Both the position numbers and the translations under genes were made by a program. A stretch of 64,000 bases of DNA from positions 186,001 through 250,000 of the forward strand of contig WHVD01000100.1 in NCBI GenBank assembly GCA_015178975.1, written 5' to 3'. The notes beneath the pieces were generated by a model, which had not been told where the DNA came from, searched no databases, and worked only from the letters and a program-made list of their open reading frames with translations. Below are positions 1-9,343 of the stretch, piece by piece (position 1 is the first letter of the stretch; each line of letters begins with the position of its first letter). The DNA comes from Hysterangium stoloniferum (taxonomy: Eukaryota; Basidiomycota; Agaricomycetes; Hysterangiales; Hysterangiaceae).

Positions 1-54
1 TGGTGAAGGTAGGATGAATATCCATCTCTTGTCTCTATATTTAAGAGAGGATAG

Positions 55-848
55 GAAACCCTGAGGTTCCATCCCATCGTTCCCTACTTGATCCGGGAAG
101 CGAGACGGGACGATATGATACCTTTGGAAACACCTATAACGACCAAAGCTGGACAAGTTATTACCAGTATCCCCGTCAGTCGCGGTCAGCGAGTATTCAC
201 ATCTTTCGTGGCTTATAATAGGTCAGAATCACAGGCACGATGTGATTTTCGTAACGATCTATTATTTATTTATGTTGCATCAACAGGCTGAAGTCGGTCT
301 GGGGAGAAGACGCCGATAAATGGCGACCCGAACGCTTCATTGAAGACACTGTGGCAACACAGAACACTGGCCTTGGAGTTTTTGCTAACGTGTATGTTCC
401 TCTAAGTTATTCAAGGGTCGACCTCCATATTTGAATATGTCTTGCAGAATAACCTTCGGCGGCGGCGTGAAAAGTTGCATCGGGTACGTGGGTGATATCA
501 ATGACAAAAAATGAGAGCACATGAGCTTCCACTTTTTCTCTTGCTATAGATGGAGATTTGCGTGCGCAATGCATAATGAATTTCTGTGAACTTGCTTGAT
601 TATTAACATACCTTTTCTCTTAGCGTTCTTGAAATGCAAACAATCTTGATTGAGATCCTGGAAAGTTTTGAATTCTTGCCACCTCCCGGTAACATTGAGA
701 TTATTAGGGGCGCAGCGGGTATGATGTCACCAATGTAAGTCATTGAGACGAACTCCTATTGTTACCGTTTGTTTAAAGCTACCTTTGTAGGGTGAAAGGA
801 TCTGTGAAAGGTCGCAGCGAACTTCCTATCACAATTACGCCGTTGTAA
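55..848 (+). CDS. Cytochrome P450, C-terminal exons (gene continues off the left edge)
   Basis: This is the 3' end of a host cytochrome P450 monooxygenase, a heme-thiolate enzyme normally anchored in the ER. Six exons can be read: about 55-221, 287-391, 448-483, 550-585, 624-734 and 791-848, separated by introns of about 38-66 bp with GT...AG ends. The first exon opens directly on the K-helix ExxR motif (E-T-L-R), preceded by a 3' splice AG. The PERF-type motif (WRPERF) is in exon 2. The heme-binding loop FGGGVKSCIG, with its cysteine ligand, is in exon 3 and reads on across the intron into exon 4 (WRFA). The protein ends ...PITITPL, stop at 846-848. The N-terminal three quarters, including the membrane anchor, is outside the window. 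Motifs are intact and the exon phases fit, so this end looks functional. The substrate and CYP family cannot be told from this part. Confidence 0.93.
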
Positions 849-2000
849 TAAGGATGTATGTTGGAATCACAAGCACGTTAGTCCCGTTCTCCTTGATATA
901 ACCGGAGCTCACAGGATCAAAGAACAAGCTCGTAATAATGATATAATTCCCTCTGTGCCTTTGTCTGACAGAACATTCCACTGTATTCTATCTGTTTCTC
1001 TTTTTTCCATTTCTTTTGTTCCCCAAAATGTTCTCTTTAGTTAGCATAAATATAAGCTCAGTGAATAGTCGAAAAATGTAAGCCTGGTCGTTTACGACAG
1101 CCGATTCCATTACCACAGACGCGCCTACTATTATTTTCATATATCGTTTGCCGTTACCGTCATCGTCCTATATTGTACTCGCCATTCTCGAAGAACACAG
1201 ATTGGACCCATAGCGCTGCAAATGTGAGGCTGCATTGACAGCAGCCTTTCAAAAAAGGAGAGACAGGCGCCATGGTCTGACATTTCAACATTCTCTTGTG
1301 ACAACTGGCAGAAAACAATTTGATGAGGCTGCTCTTCCCTTGTGAGTGAAGCTTCTGTTGGAATTGGTGATGAAACCACTCTTTTCCTAGGGGTGGTTCA
1401 CCCATTTCCCCACTTTTTCATAGGAGGATGCTAATTGTGGACCATGTTTTCTGAGGTTAATGCATGCCAGAACCAGTGTACACCTAAACTAGCATCCTAC
1501 CTATCATGTCAGAAGGTGATTCACTAACTGACACATTGATTGACAAACAAGTACTTTTATTACAAGTCTATTACCCACTTGTAGATTGTGTATTACAATA
1601 AGCCAACTCATACTATTTTTAATAGCTTCTGCACTGTGGTTTGTAATAGGTCTGTGGGAGAAATAGAATGCAATGACATCATTTGCCTATTGAAAAAACA
1701 CATGAGCCCTACACCTGGTCCTGCCATTGGCTAGGACCACACAGGTTAGCATCATATAAGGCAGACACCATCCAGCTACCTTATGTAAGTGAAAAAACAC
1801 ACTCAACAATGAGCATCTATTATGACACTTTTTTTTGCAACTCAGCAACTAGGGATAATAGAAAACATGCATTCCCTCAATATTATGGGTTTTATTTCCA
1901 ATATTTGTTAAACTTTAGATATATCCCAAAAAATATTTTACCTAGAGAAAGGTTCTAAATGCTCTAATTAATAAATTTTAGGCAACAGCATGGGTATGTA
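849..2000. other. Intergenic region between the P450 and the transposon block
   Basis: No gene is recognised here. Short open frames on the minus strand near 1137-1405 have no recognisable domain. A small inverted repeat, AGGATGCT at 1425-1432 and AGCATCCT at 1491-1498, flanks about 58 bp. A CCATTGG box near 1724 and a CATATAAG stretch near 1755 look promoter-like, but no coding region follows. The last bases before the Tc1 insertion contain GGGTATGTA, resembling sequence just right of the Tc1 (GGGTAGGTATGGG near 54324). The Tc1 may therefore have landed in the end of the hAT remnant found there. Confidence 0.5.
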
Positions 2001-2211
2001 CAGTGACTCAAAAAACCCTTTGCATGTTTTGTACTTCAGACCTATATCCCTGATAACTCAAAGAATAAAAATGCAAGAATATCAAGAATATTTGTTAATA
2101 TGCTCTATCATATCTAGATTATGGAAGTATGGTGCCATGACATAAGCTCCAAATATGGAAATATTACAAATATTTATATACAAGAGACTCATGTGAAGGG
2201 TTTTTTTGCTG
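2001..2211. repeat. Left terminal arm of the Tc1 element
   Basis: The outer end begins CAGTGACTCAAAAAACCCTT and is preceded by TA. The 211-bp arm matches the reverse complement of 54089-54299 along its whole length. Its inner end (GAAGGGTTTTTTTGCTG) is a diverged inverted copy of its outer end, so the arm by itself has the shape of a small MITE. Confidence 0.9.
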
Positions 2212-2220
2212 GCAACTTTA

Positions 2221-2863
2221 TGTGAAGAGTCGATAGATTCTGACTGTTCAATATATGAAGAATAGTGTTTATTCAACTACTATTAGCAAGTATTGACCGT
2301 ACAGTACAATACTGTAGATTACTAGACAAGCAGTACTAGTAAGAAGACACGCTACACGTCACAAGAGCAACTGTACAGTTGCTCTTGACGGCTAGAATGA
2401 AAGAATGAAAGAGTTGACCTTCACGGTACAACTTGTAGCTAGATGTAAAATAGATAATCAACGCGAAGCTGAATATCTAGAGTAAAGAAATAATAGCGTG
2501 AGTCGACTATAATGTTGACTAGCGCAAAGACCTTAGATTGGAACTTGACCTTCGTGGTTTGAGTCCAAAGTTCGTTAGTATGCAAGAGGATACTACCTTT
2601 AAAGGTAGTTGAGACGTTACCCTTGACACCTCTCGCTATTCGACGTCTGGGTCATTTACGAGGTGGTGTCTGCTGGGTAAAAGTGTCTATCCTTTTGGCG
2701 CCGAGAGCGCCCATACGTATACACAAAGCTTCGAACTACAAAATAAAGGTATGCTCGAAATATAGAAAGAATATAAAGAAAGAAAATAAAAGATAAATAA
2801 TAAAGTACTATAATCCAACTATTATTCCTTAGTCCAATTATGCATATATGCATACCCTTTACA
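2221..2863 (-). mobile_element. Solo LTR, Gypsy-B 645-bp subfamily
   Basis: A 643-bp TG...CA repeat with TSD CTTTA at 2216-2220 and 2864-2868. Read on the minus strand it starts TGTAAAGGGTATGCAT and ends CTCTTCACA, as do the LTRs of the Gypsy-B elements in this window. No internal sequence is attached. It sits in the Tc1 leader just inside the left arm. It contains the perfect 26-bp palindrome (2362-2387) and the inverted-repeat modules described for this LTR type. Confidence 0.93.
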
Positions 2864-2972
2864 CTTTATGACTATAAATGCTTATAGTCATGTGACCTTG
2901 TTGATTGTTTACCTCCAATTAGGTTCATATCAACAAAATCACATGATGTCACATGACCATGTTGTACTGGAG

Positions 2973-2983
2973 TATAAATATAT
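2973..2983 (+). promoter_or_regulatory. TATA box of the Tc1 transposase
   Basis: TATAAATATAT lies about 20 bp before the point where the outer Gypsy-B entered. The transposase reading frame resumes immediately on the far side, at about 53067, so this box would have stood some tens of bases upstream of the transposase start. Confidence 0.55.
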
Positions 2984-3044
2984 CACCTTTAGCAACTAGT
3001 AATTGTGAAGAGTCGATAGATTCTGACCGTTCAATATACGAAGT

Positions 3045-3767
3045 TGTTACGACTGTGTCGTAACCCTTCGCAAACCGACGGCCCCCGACGGAATACCCTC
3101 GTTATACGTCTCCGACAATACAACACTTCGGAAGCCGTCGGACCCCCGACGCTGACGTATGCTCTCCGGTCAATCAAACCCGACTACGCCTTTCTGTCTG
3201 GTTATGTTTTGATATGTCCCTTTCATCATGTTGATCCGTCTCATCTTATGTTCCACATATGTCTAACTATATTCGTAGTCCTCGAACTATTTCCTTTTAT
3301 CGTAATTTCCATTCTCGGTTATCATCGGCCTCCGAACTAATCATAAACTTCCTGTTCCTAGTCAAGCTTATTGTTAATGCCGTTTTCCGCCCTCCTCCCC
3401 ATTAGTACTTTCTAGACGCCTGTTACTTGTATATGAACTCGCTGTAATTGTAGTTACTAGGCAATCAGAATATCGACTCAGAATACCCTCATACGTCTGT
3501 AGCAGTCTCATACTAGGAGAATCTCTCTTCCGCCTTCGCGTGCGCTCGCCCACTCTCGGCCCCGACCCCTTGGCCCGACACCTGACTTTTCCTTCGGTTC
3601 CGATCGGTGTCTTGCCGAAAAGTTCTTCTTAGGATTTAGTCTTCGCCTGTCCGAAATTTAAGGACAACCTACGGATATTTGCGAGGGCGCAGCATATAAG
3701 CTGAAGCCAAGTCCTTCCGATCGGTCCCCGTCGGCCACCGACATTAGTCAGTTTCTAGTTCTTAACA
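3045..3767 (+). repeat. 5' LTR of Gypsy-A
   Basis: 723 bp, TGTTACGAC...TCTTAACA. The tip carries an inverted repeat, GTTACGAC at 3046-3053 and GTCGTAAC at 3057-3064. A TATA-like GTATATGA near 3429 stands about 34 bp upstream of AATCAGAATAT (3463-3473), the segment complementary to the primer site and therefore the likely 5' end of the RNA. Confidence 0.92.
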
Positions 3768-3769
3768 GT

Positions 3770-3780
3770 ATATTCTGATT
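3770..3780 (+). promoter_or_regulatory. Self-primer binding site of Gypsy-A
   Basis: Two bases after the LTR end stands ATATTCTGATT, the exact reverse complement of AATCAGAATAT at 3463-3473 inside the LTR. There is no TGG as expected for a tRNA 3' CCA primer. An 11-nt match between the RNA 5' end and the primer site is the arrangement known from Tf1 of fission yeast, where the element primes reverse transcription with its own RNA. Confidence 0.75.
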
Positions 3781-3805
3781 TTACACTCGCATTTTCCGTC
3801 TAATC

Positions 3806-5104
3806 ATGCCTCCGAGGAAAAATGCCAAGCCTAGCGGCGAAGCAGAATCTTCCACTCTCAAGTCTCCTTTCCTGTATACAGCCCGAACTACTCAGAAAAC
3901 TCCGTTACCAGAAACCTCCGAAGAATCTCGCTTTGTGGAGATTACCGGCGATGCTGAAGAAGTAACCGAAGCAACCGACCCCGAAGCAACTGAGGAGATT
4001 AACAATCAACCAGTTTCGGAACACGAACCCGAGGATGGCGACCAACCTCAGGCTAGTGGCTCCAAGAAGTCTGCAAAGAAGAAACCGGCTCTCGACCCTG
4101 AAGAAACATGGGAATTGTTTTCAGGTACACTAGGATCCCTTAATGAATTCCTTAAAAGCAATATCAAGGAAAAGGAACCTGGGCAAACCCGAGTCAACAA
4201 ACCCGAGCCATTTACTGGCTCAAACCCGAAGAAATTGCCGACATTTCTCATGCAATGTCAATTCAACTTTCGGGACCGCCCGGCTGCATTCGCAACGGAT
4301 GACCGAAAGGTAAACTTCGCACTCTCATACCTTAAGGATTCCGCAGCAGCCTGGTTCGAACCCGCATTCTCTGGCCTCACCTCTGAAGACCCCGATTGGC
4401 TCCACGATTGGGATGCCTTTGTCGAGGAACTCGAAACCAACTTCGGCCCCTACGACCAAACCGGCGATGCAGAAACCGCGCTTTCTAATCTCAAAATGAA
4501 AGACACTCAGCGCATCACCGATTATATTGTCCAGTTCAACAACCTCGCCGCACGTTGCGACTGGGGCGATTCGGCCCTCCGTTACCAGTTTTACTCCGGC
4601 CTTCCGTCTCGCCTCAAAGACGAAGTCTCCAAAGGAGAGACCGGCAAGCCGAAAACCCTCCCTCTCATGCGCCTGAAAGCCCAAAACGCAGACGCTCGAT
4701 ACTGGGAACGACGTTCGGAAATCAGTCGCGAAAACCCGTCGGACAAAAAATCATCGGACAACAAAAATGCCAACAAGTCTGGTAACCAAAACACCAATAT
4801 AACTGGCAACTCGACTTCCGATAAGAAGTCCGAAAACAAAGGGTCTAACGACAAAAAAGGCAAGGGCAAACAGTCGAATAAGTCTCAAGACAAAGACAAA
4901 CCCGACCTAACTGGCAAACTCGGCTCCGATGGCAAGCTCCTTCCACAGGAAAAGCAACGCCGAATGGACAACAACCTTTGTTTGTTGTGTGCAGATCCCG
5001 GACACCGAGTCGCTGCATGCCCAAAAGCCACAAAAGCCCGATCGGCCAATACGGCCACGACCTCACAACCGGCCAAGCCGGCTGCCGAGTCGAAAAAAGA
5101 TTAA
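3806..5104 (+). CDS. Gag of Gypsy-A
   Basis: A 432-residue structural protein of the virus-like particle. An acidic, low-complexity N-terminus (about residues 1-95) is followed by a retrotransposon gag core (about 130-290) with motifs such as PEPFTGSNPKKLPTFL and LSYLKDSAAAWFEP. A lysine/asparagine-rich stretch comes next, then one CCHC zinc knuckle near residue 400 (CLLCADPGHRVAAC) for RNA binding. Pol overlaps its 3' end in another frame. The frame is open throughout. Confidence 0.92.
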   Translation: MPPRKNAKPSGEAESSTLKSPFLYTARTTQKTPLPETSEESRFVEITGDAEEVTEATDPEATEEINNQPVSEHEPEDGDQPQASGSKKSAKKKPALDPEETWELFSGTLGSLNEFLKSNIKEKEPGQTRVNKPEPFTGSNPKKLPTFLMQCQFNFRDRPAAFATDDRKVNFALSYLKDSAAAWFEPAFSGLTSEDPDWLHDWDAFVEELETNFGPYDQTGDAETALSNLKMKDTQRITDYIVQFNNLAARCDWGDSALRYQFYSGLPSRLKDEVSKGETGKPKTLPLMRLKAQNADARYWERRSEISRENPSDKKSSDNKNANKSGNQNTNITGNSTSDKKSENKGSNDKKGKGKQSNKSQDKDKPDLTGKLGSDGKLLPQEKQRRMDNNLCLLCADPGHRVAACPKATKARSANTATTSQPAKPAAESKKD

Positions 5105-8100
5105 GCAACTCTCTGGATTCCGTGCGGTTGGAGAGTTGCGTTGAATCTCCTCGCACACCGGAAAATTGTCATCTTAACGCATCCGCATTGTATGATCCTA
5201 ATTCTTTGTTCATAAATCTTACTTCGGAACCTCTCGGGAGTTTCACTTTTCGAGCTCTCATAGATTCAGGTTCAACCCATTGTTTTATAGATACAAGTTT
5301 TTCCAGAAAAAATCAGTTGAAAACCTATGCAATAGATCCGATTCCGCTCCGACTTTTTGATGGTACCTCAAACTCCGTAATCTCGCAAACCTGCGAACTC
5401 CGACTTCGGTTCCCGTGTGGAACCTTTCAGACAGTTACGTTTTTTGTAACACAGTTGGACTCGAGCTGCTCCGTGGTTCTAGGACATAACTGGCTCACCC
5501 GCTATAATCCGTTGATTGATTGGGTATTGGGCAGTATCCATTTCCGAACCCCGTCGGCACCCGATACGACTGGTCCCTTTCCGCCTGTTTCGGCAAATAT
5601 GGCCTCTACAGCACCTCCGGCCCCCGTGGCAAATCCGAGCTCTCCGCCGCCCGTCTCTCTAATAAACGCCGCAGCTTTTATGAGAGCCATCAAGCTGGAC
5701 GGCTCCCGAGCATTTACAGTCAATCTTAAAGTTGACGAAGTCACCGGTCGCTTCGCATCCCCGGTGACCGAACCGATCGCAGATTTAGAAGGTGTTCCTA
5801 AAAAATACCATGAATTCGCAGATGTCTTCAGTAAACAAAAAGCCGATCGACTCGCCCCTCACAGGCCTTACGATTTGAAAATTGATATTGAAGATGGTTC
5901 ACATCCGCCCCTAGGTCCGGTTTATCCTCTCTCGCAGTCCGAACTATCGGCTATCCGAGATTTCTTGGATGAACACTTGGCTATAGGTTTTATCCGACCC
6001 TCAAAGTCTCCCTATGGAGCCCCTGTCCTATTCGTTCGGAAAAAAGACGGTTCCCTTCGACTTTGCGTTGACTTTCGAGGACTAAACGCGATTACTCGAA
6101 AAGACAAGTACCCATTACCACTAATCTCCGATTTACTCGACGCCCCTCGAAAGGCCCGAATTTATACAAAGATAGATCTCAAACACGCCTATCATTTGGT
6201 TCGGATCGCCGAAGGTGACGAATGGAAAACAGCTTTTCGCACTCGCTATGGTTCCTTTGAATGGTTAGTGATGCCTTTCGGCCTCACCAACGCTCCGTCG
6301 GTCTTTCAACGTTTTATCAACGACGTCTTTTCCGACCTACTTGACGTCTTTGTCATTGTGTACCTAGACGACATCCTCATCTTCTCCGAAGACCCTACAC
6401 TTCATGATGAACACGTCCGTGAAGTCCTCCGAAGACTCCGAAAACATGGTCTTTTTGCGAATGGTAAAAAATGTTCTTTTGATGTCGACACAGTTGAATA
6501 CTTAGGCTTCATGATGGAACCCGACGGTCTCCGCATGGACGACTCTAAAATTCAAGTCATTCAAGATTGGCCGGAACCCCGAAAGGTTAAAGATATTCAG
6601 TCCTTTTTAGGCTTCGCCAATTTTTATCGCCGTTTCATTCACAATTACTCAAAAATTACCGTTCCGCTCACTCGTCTTACTCGCAAAGACACCCCGTGGA
6701 ATTTCTCCGACGAATGCCGATCGGCATTCCAGGAATTGAAAAGTGCATTTACATCCGCCCCTATTTTGTCGCACTGGAAACCCGACGTTCAACTCATCGT
6801 GGAAACTGATGCTTTGGACTATGCGCTTGCCGCGATATTGTCCATTCTGGACACCGATGGTGAAGTACACCCAGTAGCTTTTCTGTCTCGCACATTTTCA
6901 GCGCCCGAACTCAACTACGACGTTCACGATAAGGAATTACTCGCAATCTTTGAAGCTTTCAAGACATGGCGACATTATTTGGAGGGCTCGGCCCACCCGG
7001 TAGATGTTATTACAGACCACAAAAATTTAGTTTACTTTTCAACCACAAAACTTCTCACCCGTCGACAAGCTCGATGGTCCGAATACCTCTCCGCTTTCAA
7101 CATGGTAATCCGCTTCCGTCCCGGCCGCCTTGGTGGAAAACCCGACGCTATGACTAGACGATGGGACGTCTATCCTAAAGAGGGGAGTAGCGACTACGCC
7201 ACAGTTAACCCGCATAATTTCAAACCTATGTTTTCATCGGAACAACTGTCCGCATCTATCCGAGCCACTTACCTCATTCATCCAGTCTTGCGAAGTGTTA
7301 TCCTTATGGATACCGAAAAGTTACATCAAGACATACTATCGGCAATTCCATTAGACCCAGTCACCAAAGCACACCTCGATAACCCGTCCGACCCCGATCA
7401 ACCCCGATGGTCATTAGACTCACAAGGTTTCATTCGACTTGACAATCGCATTTATGTACCGGATTCCGACACCCTTCGGCTGCGAATCCTACAACATAAG
7501 CACGACCACCCAATCTCAGGACATTTCGGCCTCAATAAGACCCTCTCACTCATTAGAAGAGAATATACATGGCCCGGCATCCGAGATTTTGTTAAGCACT
7601 ATTGTAAATCCTGTACTACGTGTTTACGCTCTAAATCACAGCGACACAAACCATATGGCCTACTCAAACAATTACCGATACCGGAAAAACCCTGGAACTC
7701 GATTTCTATGGATTTTATCGAGCACCTGCCAGCATCCGAAGGTCACACAGCAATCCTAGTTGTTGTGGATCGGCTCTCAAAGCAAAGTATTTTCATTCCA
7801 ACATATGACACGATAACATCTGTACAGTTAGCTGAATTATTCGTTACCCATGTATTTTCCAAGCATGGCGTTCCGTCGCATGTCACATCCGATCGCGGCT
7901 CCGAGTTTGTCTCTCACTTCTTTAGGTCACTCGGAAAAGCACTAGACATGAAGTTACACTTCACTTCGGGCTATCACCCGGAAGGCGATGGACAAACCGA
8001 ACGCATGAATCAAACCTTGGAGCAATACATCCGTGTCTATTGCAACTATCAACAAGACAATTGGAAATCACTACTACCGCTGGCCGAATTCGCATACAAC

Positions 8101-8790
8101 AACGCACCAAATGCCACTACTGGCATTTCGCCTTTCTTCGCAAATAAAGGCTACAACCCCAACATCGAAATCCACCCGGAACGCGATCTCGCATCCGCCC
8201 GTGCTCAAGACTTTGTTACAAACCTTGACGAGCTACATCAAGAACTTCGTAAAACTATCGCAATGGCTCAAGAACGATACCAACGGTCTGCGGATAAAAA
8301 CCGACTTCCACCTCCTGATTTCAAGATCGGAGACCGAGTATTCGTTAAAGCCGAGTTTTTCCGAACCACTAGACCTTCTAAGAAGCTCTCTGAAAAATAT
8401 TTAGGTCCTTTTGAAGTTATAGCACAAGCCGGCACGCTTTCATGGACGCTTCGGCTCCCCGACAACATGCGTGCAGTACACCCGGTATTTCATGTATCCA
8501 TGTTAGAACCTTGTGTTGCTAACAGTATACCCGATCGCATACAACCACCACCCCCACCCGTGATCATCGACGGGGAACCCGAATTTGAAATATCGGAAAT
8601 CCTAGACTCCAAGATCGACAATCGCAGGCGATCGTGCAAGTTACTTTATTTGGTCAAATGGACTGGCTATGAAGGTACAGATGAAGAAACTTCCTGGATT
8701 CTAGCCACCGAACTTGGCAATGCATCGGAAATTGTTTTAACTTTCCATCAAACGTATCCGAATAAGCCCGGTCCTTTAGACTCTCTTTAG
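4978..8790 (+). CDS. Pol of Gypsy-A (protease, RT, RNase H, integrase, chromodomain)
   Basis: An open frame of about 1,270 codons overlapping the end of gag in the -1 frame, probably made by frameshifting as in related elements. No ATG marks its start. Protease is seen at about residue 94 (LIDSGSTHC), reverse transcriptase with YLDD near 462, RNase H with ETDALDY near 608, the integrase HHCC finger at about 840-885, the integrase core (SMDF, SDRGSEF, then GDGQTER) at about 910-1010, and a chromodomain at about 1200-1246 (FEISEILD...YLVKWTGYEG). The chromodomain places it among the chromoviruses, which use it to choose insertion sites in chromatin. No break was seen. Confidence 0.94.
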   Translation: MFVVCRSRTPSRCMPKSHKSPIGQYGHDLTTGQAGCRVEKRLSNSLDSVRLESCVESPRTPENCHLNASALYDPNSLFINLTSEPLGSFTFRALIDSGSTHCFIDTSFSRKNQLKTYAIDPIPLRLFDGTSNSVISQTCELRLRFPCGTFQTVTFFVTQLDSSCSVVLGHNWLTRYNPLIDWVLGSIHFRTPSAPDTTGPFPPVSANMASTAPPAPVANPSSPPPVSLINAAAFMRAIKLDGSRAFTVNLKVDEVTGRFASPVTEPIADLEGVPKKYHEFADVFSKQKADRLAPHRPYDLKIDIEDGSHPPLGPVYPLSQSELSAIRDFLDEHLAIGFIRPSKSPYGAPVLFVRKKDGSLRLCVDFRGLNAITRKDKYPLPLISDLLDAPRKARIYTKIDLKHAYHLVRIAEGDEWKTAFRTRYGSFEWLVMPFGLTNAPSVFQRFINDVFSDLLDVFVIVYLDDILIFSEDPTLHDEHVREVLRRLRKHGLFANGKKCSFDVDTVEYLGFMMEPDGLRMDDSKIQVIQDWPEPRKVKDIQSFLGFANFYRRFIHNYSKITVPLTRLTRKDTPWNFSDECRSAFQELKSAFTSAPILSHWKPDVQLIVETDALDYALAAILSILDTDGEVHPVAFLSRTFSAPELNYDVHDKELLAIFEAFKTWRHYLEGSAHPVDVITDHKNLVYFSTTKLLTRRQARWSEYLSAFNMVIRFRPGRLGGKPDAMTRRWDVYPKEGSSDYATVNPHNFKPMFSSEQLSASIRATYLIHPVLRSVILMDTEKLHQDILSAIPLDPVTKAHLDNPSDPDQPRWSLDSQGFIRLDNRIYVPDSDTLRLRILQHKHDHPISGHFGLNKTLSLIRREYTWPGIRDFVKHYCKSCTTCLRSKSQRHKPYGLLKQLPIPEKPWNSISMDFIEHLPASEGHTAILVVVDRLSKQSIFIPTYDTITSVQLAELFVTHVFSKHGVPSHVTSDRGSEFVSHFFRSLGKALDMKLHFTSGYHPEGDGQTERMNQTLEQYIRVYCNYQQDNWKSLLPLAEFAYNNAPNATTGISPFFANKGYNPNIEIHPERDLASARAQDFVTNLDELHQELRKTIAMAQERYQRSADKNRLPPPDFKIGDRVFVKAEFFRTTRPSKKLSEKYLGPFEVIAQAGTLSWTLRLPDNMRAVHPVFHVSMLEPCVANSIPDRIQPPPPPVIIDGEPEFEISEILDSKIDNRRRSCKLLYLVKWTGYEGTDEETSWILATELGNASEIVLTFHQTYPNKPGPLDSL

Positions 8791-8870
8791 TCCTCGCACG
8801 GTAACCGACGGTGATACTGCCTTTCGCTGAGAAGAAAACATTAGTAGAGATTCGCAGTGCGGTATTTCTC

Positions 8871-9170
8871 CTAACTTACCTTCCCTTCTCGTTTCTTTCT
8901 CGCCTCCTCCTCTCGGGCCCGACCGGCCTCCTGCTGTTTTTTCCTCGCAAGATCAGCCTCCCGACGCTTGCGTGTAGCTTCCACCTCCGCCCGTCTCTTC
9001 TCCTCCGCCTCGGCCACCTCAATCGCTTTCAGCTCCTCCTCCTCGCGTGCCTTTTTCCTTGCCTCGAGTTGGCGACGACACTCTAGTGCATTCAGCGTCC
9101 CACTCGGACCCGACGCGGGAGTTACCGTCAGCCTCACAGGGATGGTCTTCGCCCCAGTGTTCATTGACAT
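8871..9170 (-). CDS. Antisense coiled-coil ORF in the Gypsy-A 3' region
   Basis: An ORF of about 99 codons from an ATG at 9168-9170, antisense to the element, between the pol stop and the 3' LTR. The frame is also open upstream to 9476, inside the LTR. After a short N-terminus (MSMNTGAKTIPVRLTV) the protein is almost wholly charged heptad-like sequence rich in E, K, R and A (for example ARKKAREEEELKAIEVAEAEE), a likely single coiled coil. The strongly biased composition could also be chance translation of a C/T-rich strand. No family is recognised. Confidence 0.4.
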   Translation of the reverse strand: MSMNTGAKTIPVRLTVTPASGPSGTLNALECRRQLEARKKAREEEELKAIEVAEAEEKRRAEVEATRKRREADLARKKQQEAGRAREEEARKKREGKVS

Positions 9171-9343
9171 TGTGTTTTGGAGGAAAGATTGAAGAGTAAA
9201 GCGCCTTGTAACCTCCCATTTCTTATATGCGAAAATTTTACCGGTCACATGACGTTCTGACACACAACCCGTAACCGACGTTGTTTTACGTACACGATCT
9301 AGATTTTCGGCCTCCTTGGGATTTCGGCCAAATGAGGGGATAC

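Noticed and set aside
1137-1405. Two overlapping minus-strand frames of about 80 codons next to the P450.
   Set aside because: No domain, no splice context and overlapping frames. Probably chance.
2221-2863. First taken for a 640-bp non-autonomous DNA transposon, because copies have short inverted tips (TGTGAAGRG) and occur in many places.
   Set aside because: The same repeats flank gag-pol interiors with a primer site on one side and a polypurine tract on the other, and they make 5-bp duplications, so they are LTRs.
4048-5156. Several minus-strand frames within gag of Gypsy-A.
   Set aside because: Shadows of the well-supported gag frame.
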